NCBI GenBank assembly: GCA_903875225.1 | Contig: CAIQVJ010000015.1 | Span: forward strand, 1 to 54,512 | DNA from: an uncultured Pseudomonadota bacterium | GTDB lineage: Bacteria; Myxococcota_A; UBA796; SXON01 | Length of the DNA: 54,512 nucleotides | Direction: 5' to 3' | Made by a program: the position numbers and the translations under genes | Shown: piece after piece, positions 26,390 to 34,650 of the stretch | How positions within the stretch are numbered: position 1 is the first letter of the stretch | How the letters are laid out: each line of letters begins with the position of its first letter | The notes under the pieces: generated by a model | Database searches by the model: none | The model's input: the letters and a program-made list of their open reading frames with translations, nothing else | What the model was told of the DNA's origin: nothing

Positions 26390-27328
26390 ATGCTGACGCT
26401 GCTTCTGCTCGCTTGCGCCCCCGACACCGACACCGGGCACCCGTTTGGGGACGAGAGCAACCTCTGTGGGCACGCGGACCGCCCCGATGGTGCGCCCCCG
26501 GTCTCGGGGGTCTCCGTGGTCCAGGTGCTCGACGGTCAGACAGCTTGTGTTGGCGGGGACACCGGGGGCGCCGGTTGGTGGGGGGACGTCGTCGCGGAGC
26601 CCACGCCCGACGGCGATGCGTTCGAAGCCACGGTCCCCGTCGGCTTCTACGGCGTCGAGGTCTACGCGGGCGGCGACTATGGAGGCTGCGCTGCGGCCGA
26701 CGTGGCCGACGAGACCACGTGCTCGGCCGACATCGTCGTCCCGCTCGCCGAGCACGTGCAAGCCGACAAGCCCAACCTGTACCTCTACCCGACCACGAAG
26801 ACCGACGTCTCCGTCCGTTTGCCGGCCTGGCGCAGGATCACGGAGTCTGATCCTCGCTACCCAATCGATGGCTGGCGGGTGACGGCGTGGCCGGACGGTC
26901 AGTTGCAGACCCCCGCCGGGGGGCGTGATTTCCTGTTCTACGAGATGAACTACGACGTGGACCGGTTCCAGCAGGATCAGGGATGGTGCGTGCAGGGCCC
27001 GCTGGCGCAGCTCTCGATCGAGTCCGCGATGAATGATCTCGGCTTCCTTCCTGACGAGATCGACGATTTTTCGACAGGGTGGGACGGCGAGTTTCCGGAG
27101 ACGCCCTGGATGACCGTGTACCCGCAGGTCGACGGCCTGGCGAAGCTGGTGATCGAGCCCGCCCCAGACAGCCTGCTTCGCGCTTGGTTCTACGTGGTAC
27201 CTGGCTGCCACCCGGTCGACCCGTTCGTCCTGCCCCGGATCACTCGGGAGGGGTTCCACGCTGCGGAGTGGGGCGTGGCCTTCGGGACCCCGCTGCAGAC
27301 CCCCGACGTGGTCGTGCACGGGGGCTGA
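26390..27328 (+). CDS. Predicted lipoprotein with KPNLYLYP-type domain
   Basis: The 312-residue protein has a very short signal, MLTLLLLAC, with lipobox LLAC, and then a Thr/Asp-rich linker and a Cys-containing region to about residue 120. The C-terminal part shows KPNLYLYPTTKTDVSV, GWRVTAWPDGQL, FLFYE, then GWCVQGPLAQLSIE. I know this pattern from an uncharacterised family whose hallmark is KPVIYLYP and which also occurs in eukaryotes and archaea; its function is not established. GGAG eight bases before the ATG supports the start, and TACACT at 26366-26371 may be its -10 box. Confidence 0.68.
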   Translation: MLTLLLLACAPDTDTGHPFGDESNLCGHADRPDGAPPVSGVSVVQVLDGQTACVGGDTGGAGWWGDVVAEPTPDGDAFEATVPVGFYGVEVYAGGDYGGCAAADVADETTCSADIVVPLAEHVQADKPNLYLYPTTKTDVSVRLPAWRRITESDPRYPIDGWRVTAWPDGQLQTPAGGRDFLFYEMNYDVDRFQQDQGWCVQGPLAQLSIESAMNDLGFLPDEIDDFSTGWDGEFPETPWMTVYPQVDGLAKLVIEPAPDSLLRAWFYVVPGCHPVDPFVLPRITREGFHAAEWGVAFGTPLQTPDVVVHGG

Positions 27329-27372
27329 CCGCCGGGAGGCGGCGAGTGCGGTCGCCGGGCTACTTGCCCGCC

Positions 27373-28242
27373 ATGCTCCTCCTCGCCCTGCTCCCCGCAG
27401 CCCAGGCCGCCATCGAACTGCCCTTCACCCAGCTCGAGACGGGCCACGTGATCATCCCGGTCACGCTCGACGGTGTGACCACGCCGTTCGTGCTCGACAC
27501 GGGCGCTTCGGCCACGGTGGTGCTGCCCGCCACCTGGGACGCCGCTGGCCACGACAGCGAGCATGGCATGGTGGTCGGCGGAAAGGGCGCGGGGGGGAGC
27601 GTACAAGGGGTCCGATTGATCAAGCTGCCGACGCTCGGGATCGGGGGGCAGGACGTGAAGGTGGGCTACGCCGTCGTGATGGACGTGGCCGCGGTGGCGC
27701 CCGTCGAGGGCGGGGCGCCCCAGTTCGGGGGGATCCTCGGGGTAGACGTTCTTCAGCACTACGTCGTCGAGCTGGATTTCGGGGCCCACGTGCTGAAGCT
27801 CTACGGGCCGGACGAGGCGGCGCCCGTCGCGAAGGCATGGACCCCCACACGGCGGCTCCGGGGCGGGCTGATGGGCATCGATCTGAAGCTCGCCGGCGCC
27901 ACCATCCCGGCGGTGCTCGATCTCGGGGCCACGGGCACGATCCTGAACACCGCTGCGGCGGCGCTGCCCGGCGTGACGAAGGTCGACGACTGCGGGTCCA
28001 GGGCGTTTGGGGCGGACGAGCACGAGCTCACGCTCGACTGCGTGACGGTGGAGGATCTCGCCGTGCAGAGCCGCGATTTTGGCGCCACGGCGCTGAGCGT
28101 GGCGGATCTGCCGATCTTCCAGACCATGCGCCTCGCGACGAAGCACGGAAAGCCGAGCCCTGCCGCGATCTTCGGGGTCGACCTCCTGGGCCAGGACGTG
28201 CTGATCCTGGATGCAGCAGGAAAGCGGTTCGGCTGGCGGTAG
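27373..28242 (+). CDS. Exported retropepsin-like aspartic protease, two lobes
   Basis: The 289-residue product has a short signal, MLLLALLPAAQAA. Two aspartic-protease-like lobes follow. Lobe one has FVLDTGASATV with D42 and the later GGILGVDVL. Lobe two has AVLDLGATGTI with D183 and AIFGVDLLG. Retropepsin-like enzymes need two D-[TS]-G loops, usually from a dimer; here both sit on one chain, although the second has Leu in place of Thr. Substrate unknown. The target is likely in the periplasm. Unprocessed length and signal support secretion. The gene ends four bases before the convergent transporter gene. Confidence 0.8.
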   Translation: MLLLALLPAAQAAIELPFTQLETGHVIIPVTLDGVTTPFVLDTGASATVVLPATWDAAGHDSEHGMVVGGKGAGGSVQGVRLIKLPTLGIGGQDVKVGYAVVMDVAAVAPVEGGAPQFGGILGVDVLQHYVVELDFGAHVLKLYGPDEAAPVAKAWTPTRRLRGGLMGIDLKLAGATIPAVLDLGATGTILNTAAAALPGVTKVDDCGSRAFGADEHELTLDCVTVEDLAVQSRDFGATALSVADLPIFQTMRLATKHGKPSPAAIFGVDLLGQDVLILDAAGKRFGWR

Positions 28243-28246
28243 CGGT

Positions 28247-29521
28247 TCAGGCCCCGAGGCCGGCGAGCAGCGAGGCGACGTATGCCGCGCTCACAAGTCC
28301 CAGCACGATGGTGCAAGCCCAGCAGACGAGGTTGTAGACGCGACCGTTCACGTGCGCGCCCATGATCCGCTTGTCGTTGACGAGCAGGAGGATGAACGCC
28401 AGCACGACCGGGAGCAGGAGGCCGTTGATCACCTGCGACCAGAACATCACCTGCACCAGCGAGATGCCGGGCAGCAGCGCCGTGGTGGCCCCGATCACGA
28501 TGAGCGCGGCGTAGAGGGTGTAGAACTGGGGCGCCGTGCGGAAGGGGGCGTCCAGGCTCGACTCCCAGCCCAGCGCCTCGCAGATCGTGTAGGCGGTCGA
28601 GAGAGGCAGGATGCTCGCGGCGAACAGGGAGGCGTTGCCGAGGCCCAGAGCGAAGAGCAGGGCGCTCCAGTGGCCGGCCAGCGGCTCGAGCGCCGCCGCC
28701 GCCTGGCCAGCGGTCTCGATGCGCACGCCTGCCGGGTGCAACGTGAGCGCGCACACCACGACGATGCAGGCCGCGACGACGTTCACGACGACGCAGCCCA
28801 CCACCGTGTCGAGCAGCGACCAGCGGTAGTCGGCGACGCGGATGTTCTTTTTCGCGATGGCTGCCTGCTGGTAGAACTGCATCCACGGAGCGATCGTCGT
28901 GCCCACGACCCCGATCCCCATCACAAGGTATGCGGCCTGGAATTCGACGTGGGGGTGGATGACCGCTTCGGCGATCGCGCCCATGTCGGGCCGGAGGATC
29001 GCGGCTGTCACCGGGTAGGCGACGTAGAACACGCAGGCTCCGAGGAACACTCGTTCGACGAGCCCCGAGGTGCCCCTCAGCACCAGGACCCAGACGAACG
29101 CCGCGCTGGCCGGCACGGTCAGCCAGGCGGGCAGCCCGAAGACCTGCCCTGCCGCGGCAACGCCGGCGAATTCGGCCATGACGTTTCCGACGTTGGTGAT
29201 CAGCACCGCCACCATCAGGTAGAACGTGACCTTCACCCCGAAGCGCTCACGTACGAGGTCCGAGAGCCCCTGGCCCGTGACCACCCCCATCCGGTTGACC
29301 ATCTCCTGGACCATCACGAGCAGGAGCGCGACCGGGGGCAGGATCCAGAGCAGCGCGAGGCCGAACTGGGCCCCCGCCTGGGAGTACGTGGTGAGCCCGC
29401 CGGCGTCGTTGTCCACGTTCGCGGTGATGATGCCCGGGCCCACGATCGAGGCGATCAGCGCGAGCCGTGCCTTCCACGGAAGGGCTGCGGCGGGGCGGGA
29501 TGCCGCGGCGGGCTCGGCCAC
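28247..29521 (-). CDS. NRAMP-family divalent metal transporter, atypical
   Basis: The 424-residue protein has about eleven membrane helices with NRAMP-family spacing. Helix 1 holds GPGIITANVDNDAGG, with D37, N38 and D39 in place of the canonical DPGN. Helix 6 reads GTTIAPWMQFYQQ, lacking the MPH triad that supplies the methionine ligand for Mn and Fe. This pattern is closer to magnesium-type NRAMP-related transporters than to MntH, but I cannot prove specificity. The upstream gene encodes a soluble MgtE-N/CBS protein, one base away, which also fits magnesium. The GTG start at 29521 follows immediately. Confidence 0.85.
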   Translation of the reverse strand: MAEPAAASRPAAALPWKARLALIASIVGPGIITANVDNDAGGLTTYSQAGAQFGLALLWILPPVALLLVMVQEMVNRMGVVTGQGLSDLVRERFGVKVTFYLMVAVLITNVGNVMAEFAGVAAAGQVFGLPAWLTVPASAAFVWVLVLRGTSGLVERVFLGACVFYVAYPVTAAILRPDMGAIAEAVIHPHVEFQAAYLVMGIGVVGTTIAPWMQFYQQAAIAKKNIRVADYRWSLLDTVVGCVVVNVVAACIVVVCALTLHPAGVRIETAGQAAAALEPLAGHWSALLFALGLGNASLFAASILPLSTAYTICEALGWESSLDAPFRTAPQFYTLYAALIVIGATTALLPGISLVQVMFWSQVINGLLLPVVLAFILLLVNDKRIMGAHVNGRVYNLVCWACTIVLGLVSAAYVASLLAGLGA

Positions 29522-29522
29522 G

Positions 29523-30791
29523 TCAGGCTCCCTGGCGGTGGTAGATGCCGACGAGCTCGGCGAACGAGTGCCGGAACGTGACCACGCCGCACATGCTCCC
29601 CTCTGCGTCGAGGACGGGGAGCGCCTTGAAGTGGTACTTCAGGAAGTCGTCGGCGACCCGCTCCCACGGATCGTCGACCGCAAGCGCAGTCACCCGCGTG
29701 TTCATCACGGTGCTGAGCGGCGCGTCGGGTGGTCCGAGCAGGAGGTCCCTCATCGAGACGACGCCCACGAGGTGGCCATCCTCGACGCAGTAGACGTACG
29801 AGAGCTCCTCCACGTTGGGGGCCTCCGCTCGCAGCGTGTCGAACGCCGCCCCCACGGTGGCGCTCGCCGGGCAGGTCACGTAGTCCACGCTCATCAGGGC
29901 TGCAGCCGTCCGCTCGCCCGCCTGGGCCAGGAGCTCCAGCCCCTCCCGTTCTCCCTCCTCCATGTGGTCGAGGATGGGGGCGGCAGCGTCGTCCCCGAGC
30001 TCGTCCACGGCGTCGGCGGCGACCGCCGACTCCATCTTCTCGAGCAGGTCTGCCGCGCGGCCGGGCTCCAGGTCGCGGAGCACGGAGGTGCGGACGTCGC
30101 CGTCCACCTCCTCCAGCGCATCCGCCGCGTCGTCGATGTCCATGCCGGAGAGGAGCGCGAGGCGCTCGTCGTGGTCGAGCTCCTCGATGATGTCTGCGAG
30201 CTCCCCTGCGTGGAGTTGGCGGATCTGCTCCTGCCGCAGCGAGACCTGGAGCGGGCCTCGGCGGCTCTCCGGGAAGGCCAGCACCGACTTCCAGCGGATG
30301 AACTCGTCGTGCATGTGGGCGCCGAAGAGCCGCACGATCCGGCGAGCCGTCGCTTCGTACCCCAGGCGGCGCAGCAGACCGGTGATGCCGACGTCCACGT
30401 GCATGAGCGAGAGGGAGCTGCCCAGCATCGCCAGCTGGATGTCGTTCACGCGCCGGATGCGCGCGCCGGTGACGTCGACGATCTGCTTGTCGTAGAGCGT
30501 CTCGCGCACGAGGAACTGGTGGTCCGTGGGAGCGAGCGGTTGTGCGGCCGCCAGGTCGACGGTGCCCTGCGCGCTGCGGGCCATCGCCAGGAGCGCCGCT
30601 GGTTGCATCGGGACGAAGCCGATCGTGGCGCCCCGCGTCACGACGACGCCATCGATGTCCGGGTGGCGAGGTGACAGGGTGGCGAGCACGTCGTCCACCC
30701 GCCCGAGCACGCCGCCCGAGCCCAGCACGCGCTTGCCGAGGAGCTGCGAGAGGAAGCAGGTGCTGCGTGAGGGAGAGCGTCCGGGCGCCAT
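29523..30791 (-). CDS. Soluble MgtE-N plus CBS-pair protein (magnesium-sensor-like)
   Basis: The 422-residue protein has a PRC-barrel-like N-terminus (about 15-95), a MgtE-type intracellular N domain (about 190-285, including IEELDHDERLALL and LLEKMESAVAADAVDEL), and a CBS pair (about 295-415). In MgtE channels these domains bind magnesium and gate the pore. Here no transmembrane segment follows, so the sensor is detached. It is followed after one base by an NRAMP-like transporter gene, and I infer that it regulates that transporter. The ATG at 30791 begins the barrel region. Confidence 0.85.
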   Translation of the reverse strand: MAPGRSPSRSTCFLSQLLGKRVLGSGGVLGRVDDVLATLSPRHPDIDGVVVTRGATIGFVPMQPAALLAMARSAQGTVDLAAAQPLAPTDHQFLVRETLYDKQIVDVTGARIRRVNDIQLAMLGSSLSLMHVDVGITGLLRRLGYEATARRIVRLFGAHMHDEFIRWKSVLAFPESRRGPLQVSLRQEQIRQLHAGELADIIEELDHDERLALLSGMDIDDAADALEEVDGDVRTSVLRDLEPGRAADLLEKMESAVAADAVDELGDDAAAPILDHMEEGEREGLELLAQAGERTAAALMSVDYVTCPASATVGAAFDTLRAEAPNVEELSYVYCVEDGHLVGVVSMRDLLLGPPDAPLSTVMNTRVTALAVDDPWERVADDFLKYHFKALPVLDAEGSMCGVVTFRHSFAELVGIYHRQGA

Positions 30792-30852
30792 GCCGCCTCC
30801 GGTGGCGGCGGGGCTAACACGGCGAGTGGGGGCGGCTGTACCCTGGTTCCCG

Positions 30853-31902
30853 CTACCTCAGTGTCGCGGCGACCACCCCGGCCAGCTCGTCGCCGGCGGA
30901 ACGAGCGTTCACCGCCGGCAAGTTCAGCTTTTCGATCACGAAGTTACGGCCGACCGAGTTGTCGGTGGTCGGTCCGGAGATCGCCGTCAGGTGGAGTCCA
31001 AGCTCCTCGCGGAGCCACCACATCGCGCCCCACGCACCCACGGGGTCGTTGGCGCAGAGCACGTGGGCGCGGGTCCAGGCCATGAGGTCGGGGGCGCGGA
31101 GGATCTCCTGCACGCCGTACTCGCCCATGATGCCGTCTCCAAGCTCCATCACGATGCAATCCAGGGGCAGTCCGTCGACCGGCTCGTTGAGCGCCGCGAC
31201 GAGGTTTCGGGCCACGGCGGGCGCGGACTGGGGGCGCGTGCTCACGATCCCGGCATCGTTGAAGTTCAGCGCCCGGATCGCGCCCACGTCGTGCATCTTG
31301 AGCGTGTCCCTGCGGAGGCTCACGCCGGTGAGCTTGGCGGCGCCCACCCGGAACCCACGGGTGGTGAGCCCGCGGATGATCTCGCACGCGGCGAACGTCT
31401 TGCCCGCGTTCATGCACGTACCCGAGACGTAGATCAGCGGGATCGAGCGCGTGATGAGGTCCACGGCGGGGATCGCGTTGGTGCGGATGGTGGCCGGCTG
31501 GCCCACGCGCTCGCCGAGGTGCGGGAAGTGCTGGACCTGGCCCAGCACCTCGACGCGGCACGCGGGACCGACGTCGGGGTTGGCCGAGGTGCACAGCCCC
31601 AGCACGCCGCCGAGGTTCAGGAGGTGGATGATGTCCCCTGCGTCGACCTTCTCGGGGATGATGCCCGAGTAGCCGTGGAGCGCCCGCCGTTCGCCGAGCA
31701 CACCTGCGAGGATGTCGCCCTGGTTCACGGTGGCCATGCGCCCGTGGATGTCCTCGACCTCGTTGTAGGTCGACTTCCGGTCGAGGGCACGCACGGCGAG
31801 CACGGAGCCCTCTTCCGCGATGATGCGCGGGGAGAGCATCACCTCGCGGGAAAGGCGGGCGTTGCGGGTGGAGGACGTGATCTTGTTGAGCAGGACTTTC
31901 AT
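30853..31902 (-). CDS. P-loop NTPase, DUF1611/BioD-like
   Basis: The 349-residue product has a beta-rich N-terminal part (1-150) and a P-loop domain, with VSGTCMNAGKT at 159-169 as Walker A. The sequence after it, FAACEIIRGLTTRGFRVGAAKLTG, recalls BioD and MobB-type GTP/ATP-binding proteins; later VMELGDGIMGEYG resembles BioD/DUF1611 Walker-B-like segments. Some DUF1611 members act in D-amino-acid metabolism, but I cannot assign this one. A -10-like TATACG (31916 to 31911, minus strand) is only eight bases before the ATG, so the mRNA may be leaderless. Confidence 0.72.
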   Translation of the reverse strand: MKVLLNKITSSTRNARLSREVMLSPRIIAEEGSVLAVRALDRKSTYNEVEDIHGRMATVNQGDILAGVLGERRALHGYSGIIPEKVDAGDIIHLLNLGGVLGLCTSANPDVGPACRVEVLGQVQHFPHLGERVGQPATIRTNAIPAVDLITRSIPLIYVSGTCMNAGKTFAACEIIRGLTTRGFRVGAAKLTGVSLRRDTLKMHDVGAIRALNFNDAGIVSTRPQSAPAVARNLVAALNEPVDGLPLDCIVMELGDGIMGEYGVQEILRAPDLMAWTRAHVLCANDPVGAWGAMWWLREELGLHLTAISGPTTDNSVGRNFVIEKLNLPAVNARSAGDELAGVVAATLR

Positions 31903-32019
31903 GGGGCGCGCGTATATGGCGTGCGGCCGCCAGTGACACGCCCGCGGGCCAATCCGGTCGTTGCCCGACGATCCCCTGGCGCGTGGCATCGCCGGGTTCG
32001 TCGCGGTACGGTGCTGCGA

Positions 32020-33735
32020 ATGATGCAAACGCCCATCCGGGCCGCGGTCGGCCTGGGCTCCCCGTTGGGTCAGCATCAATGGATTCCAAGGTTTCTGGGC
32101 TGCATATGCGTGGTGTCGACCTGCGCCGAGACCGTCACCTTCGCGCTCACCGATCGGGGGTACCTGCCGCTCGGAGATGATGCCTCGCTGATGCGCCACG
32201 CGTTCATCCGGACCGAGGCCCTCCAACAGGGGCTCTGCGCGGCGATGACAGTCTGCCCCAACTCGGGCGCACCCTACCCTCCGCTCGTGACCCTGTTCGC
32301 AGGGTCGGTGGCGAGCATGACGGGGGGAGGCATCCCGGCGATCGTCGCCTCCCAGGCGGTCTGGATGCTGGTGGGTGGGGTGTCCGCGATCTTCTGCGGC
32401 GAGCTACTGCTGGGGCGCTGGGGGGCGCTGGCGGGCCCGGCGTGCTGGTTCTTGATGACGCGCATGCTCGTGGGCACGTTCTACACGGAGCCGGCCGTGG
32501 CCGCGCTCCTGCTGGCGACCCTCACCGCGCTCGCCTGCTCGGACGGCCTGCGTCGGGTGGACCGTGCCGCGATCGCCGGGGTGACGGCGGGGCTTGGCTT
32601 GCTGGCGAAGTTCACCTTTGCGATGTTCGCTGGTCCGCCCGCCGCGATGTTCCTGATCGGTTCGCTGACCGCGGGCGTCTGGCGCGGGCCGCGCCGGGGG
32701 CTGGCCCGGGTCGCAACTTCCGTTGGCGTCGGGCTCGGCGTGAGTCTGTCCATCGGCCTCACGGTCGCCTGGGCCACGTGGGGGACGGGGGGGGCGTTGC
32801 TTGGAGGGGTCGTTGTGGTCACGGCCCTGCTCTGCGGCTTCGGGCTCGGCGGAGCGTCGCGAACGGTCGGGGTGGGTGCGCTGCTCTTCGTCGGGCTCTC
32901 CGGGGGCCTCGTCTGGCCCTGGTTCCATTCGTGCGCGTTCGAACTTCGCAGTTTTCTTGAGGGAAACGCGGCCCGCAACTTCGAAGGCGACGCGATTCCG
33001 TTCCCGCTGGCGATGCGGTTCTACGTCACCATCCTCGGGCAGCATGCGCTGGGGTCCATCACGCTGATCCTGGCGCTGGTCGGGGCCGCGCGGACGATCC
33101 TGCGCCCCAGCCTCCTGCCGGGTCTTGGTCTGCTCGCGGTGGCTTCCGGCGTCGTGCTGCTCGGGGCGGCACCGTACCAGAACGCCCGCTACATCCTGCC
33201 TGCGTTGGCGGCCCTGGTGCCTGTGGCGCTCTCGGCCATCCCCCGACGCATGGCGCCTCCGGCAGCCGTCCTCGCGTCGGCATGTGTCGCTGCGCTCCTG
33301 GCAACGCGCGACCCGACGGTGCACGCGCGGGTCCTCGCCCGGTCCGGGCTCGGCGAGGGGGAAACGCGGGTCGGCGGGTTGGCAGAACCGCGAGGAACCT
33401 CGCGGGACGGGGTCGAGGAGGCGGTCCGGACCCCCTGGCTGGTGCCGCGGATGGACGTGGCGCTCCCGCTCCCGGAACCCGCGCTCCCGCCGATCCGGCT
33501 CGCCTTTCTCGAGATCGAGCGGCGCTGCGCGAGCGATCACCCGGTGGACCTGACGTTCCAGCCCCCCGAGGTCAGGGGGGCGTTGGGCGCGCTCAGCGAA
33601 TGGGAGTCGAACGGCCGGATCCTGTACGTCGAAATGCCCGTGCCGGTCGGCAATGTTGCCCGGGTGGAGGTGCAGCCGGCGGCGTCCCCGCCCTACCGCC
33701 TGACGTTCCCCACGTCGGATGGTGCCTGCAGGTAG
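32020..33735 (+). CDS. GT-C-type glycosyltransferase-like membrane protein
   Basis: The 571-residue protein has ten or more membrane helices and a C-terminal soluble part. The first periplasmic loop contains RGYLPLGDDASLMRHA, where the acidic pair resembles the catalytic Asp of PMT/ArnT-type transferases, and a later YQNARYILPAL fits the RYxLP segment of that superfamily. Such enzymes move sugars from polyprenyl phosphate to protein or lipid at the outer face of the inner membrane. Start options are GTG 32011, ATG 32020 and ATG 32023. A -10-like TACGGT at 32007-32012 is seven bases before ATG 32020. Confidence 0.75.
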   Translation: MMQTPIRAAVGLGSPLGQHQWIPRFLGCICVVSTCAETVTFALTDRGYLPLGDDASLMRHAFIRTEALQQGLCAAMTVCPNSGAPYPPLVTLFAGSVASMTGGGIPAIVASQAVWMLVGGVSAIFCGELLLGRWGALAGPACWFLMTRMLVGTFYTEPAVAALLLATLTALACSDGLRRVDRAAIAGVTAGLGLLAKFTFAMFAGPPAAMFLIGSLTAGVWRGPRRGLARVATSVGVGLGVSLSIGLTVAWATWGTGGALLGGVVVVTALLCGFGLGGASRTVGVGALLFVGLSGGLVWPWFHSCAFELRSFLEGNAARNFEGDAIPFPLAMRFYVTILGQHALGSITLILALVGAARTILRPSLLPGLGLLAVASGVVLLGAAPYQNARYILPALAALVPVALSAIPRRMAPPAAVLASACVAALLATRDPTVHARVLARSGLGEGETRVGGLAEPRGTSRDGVEEAVRTPWLVPRMDVALPLPEPALPPIRLAFLEIERRCASDHPVDLTFQPPEVRGALGALSEWESNGRILYVEMPVPVGNVARVEVQPAASPPYRLTFPTSDGACR

Positions 33736-33765
33736 CGCGCAGCCCGCGTCGATCCCGCGGAAGGG

Positions 33766-34650
33766 TCACCCGACGAACTTCAGGATCCTGCGCGCCACGC
33801 TGCGCGGCCGCTCGATCTGCGGGGAGTGAGCCTCCTGCGCCTCGTCGTCCGGGTCGGCGCGCTGCAGGCCGGGGATGTGCTCGACCAGCCAGTCGCGGAC
33901 GACCGAGGGGAGCACGCCGTCGCGCTGGCCCCAGGAGAGGAACACGGGAATGTTGATGGCGCGCGCCTGGTCGGGGGAGATGAGGCCGTCATGCCGGAAA
34001 GCGAGCCGTAGACGGTGCAGGCTCGGCCTCGCCCACACCGCGAGCACGAAGGGAGCGATGACAGGAGAGTTGTAGGGGAAGGTGGCGAACAATCGGGTGA
34101 GGAACTCGCGCGCCTCGGAGTAGGTCTTGATCTCGAACTGGCCGATCACCGCGTCGAAGACGTGTGGTTCCATCGGGGCACCTGCCGGGCTCAAGAGGAA
34201 CAGTCCCTGGACCTTCGCGGGCAGGCGGACCGCGAGCAGCAGCGCGATGGCGCCCCCGAGGGAGTTGCCGACGATGATGGACGCCGGCAGCGTGTCCACG
34301 GCTCCGACGATCATGGCACTCATGGACTCGACGTCGACGGGTTCGACGTCCTCGCTCTCCCCGTGGCTTGGGAGGTCGAGCAGGCGCAAGGTGTGGCGAC
34401 GTCCGAGGTAGGGGACGATGGAGAGCCAACTGGTGACGTCGACCCCGATGCCGTGGATGAACAGCAGGTCGCGGCCCGAGCCGTCGCCCGCCTCCGTGGC
34501 TCGATGCTTTCGGGCCGGCCGCTCCATGATGTGCATGCCCCCGGGCAGGGTCCTGCTTCGAAAGCCGAAAAGCCTCAAGACCACGCGCCCGAGTATCGAG
34601 ATCCAGCCGGCGATGTCCCGGCGCGAGGCGTGCGGCCCGAACCGGGTCAC
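33766..34650 (-). CDS. Alpha/beta hydrolase
   Basis: The 294-residue protein has the alpha/beta-hydrolase pattern: the oxyanion HG in FIHGIGVD (64-71), the nucleophile elbow VGNSLGG with Ser130, an acid in WGQRDGVLP, and a candidate catalytic His in EAHSPQIE. It could be an esterase, lipase or C-C hydrolase. The N-terminal 40 residues contain a weakly hydrophobic stretch but no clear signal. The GTG at 34650 overlaps the argG stop (GTGA), so it is the second gene of an argG-containing transcript. A role in arginine synthesis is not known for this family. Confidence 0.85.
   Translation of the reverse strand: MTRFGPHASRRDIAGWISILGRVVLRLFGFRSRTLPGGMHIMERPARKHRATEAGDGSGRDLLFIHGIGVDVTSWLSIVPYLGRRHTLRLLDLPSHGESEDVEPVDVESMSAMIVGAVDTLPASIIVGNSLGGAIALLLAVRLPAKVQGLFLLSPAGAPMEPHVFDAVIGQFEIKTYSEAREFLTRLFATFPYNSPVIAPFVLAVWARPSLHRLRLAFRHDGLISPDQARAINIPVFLSWGQRDGVLPSVVRDWLVEHIPGLQRADPDDEAQEAHSPQIERPRSVARRILKFVG

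Noticed and set aside
30526..32019. Plus-strand open frame continuing into the GT-C-like membrane protein
   Set aside because: This part is antisense to the MgtE-N/CBS and P-loop genes; the real coding region starts at 32020, where the membrane protein sequence begins.
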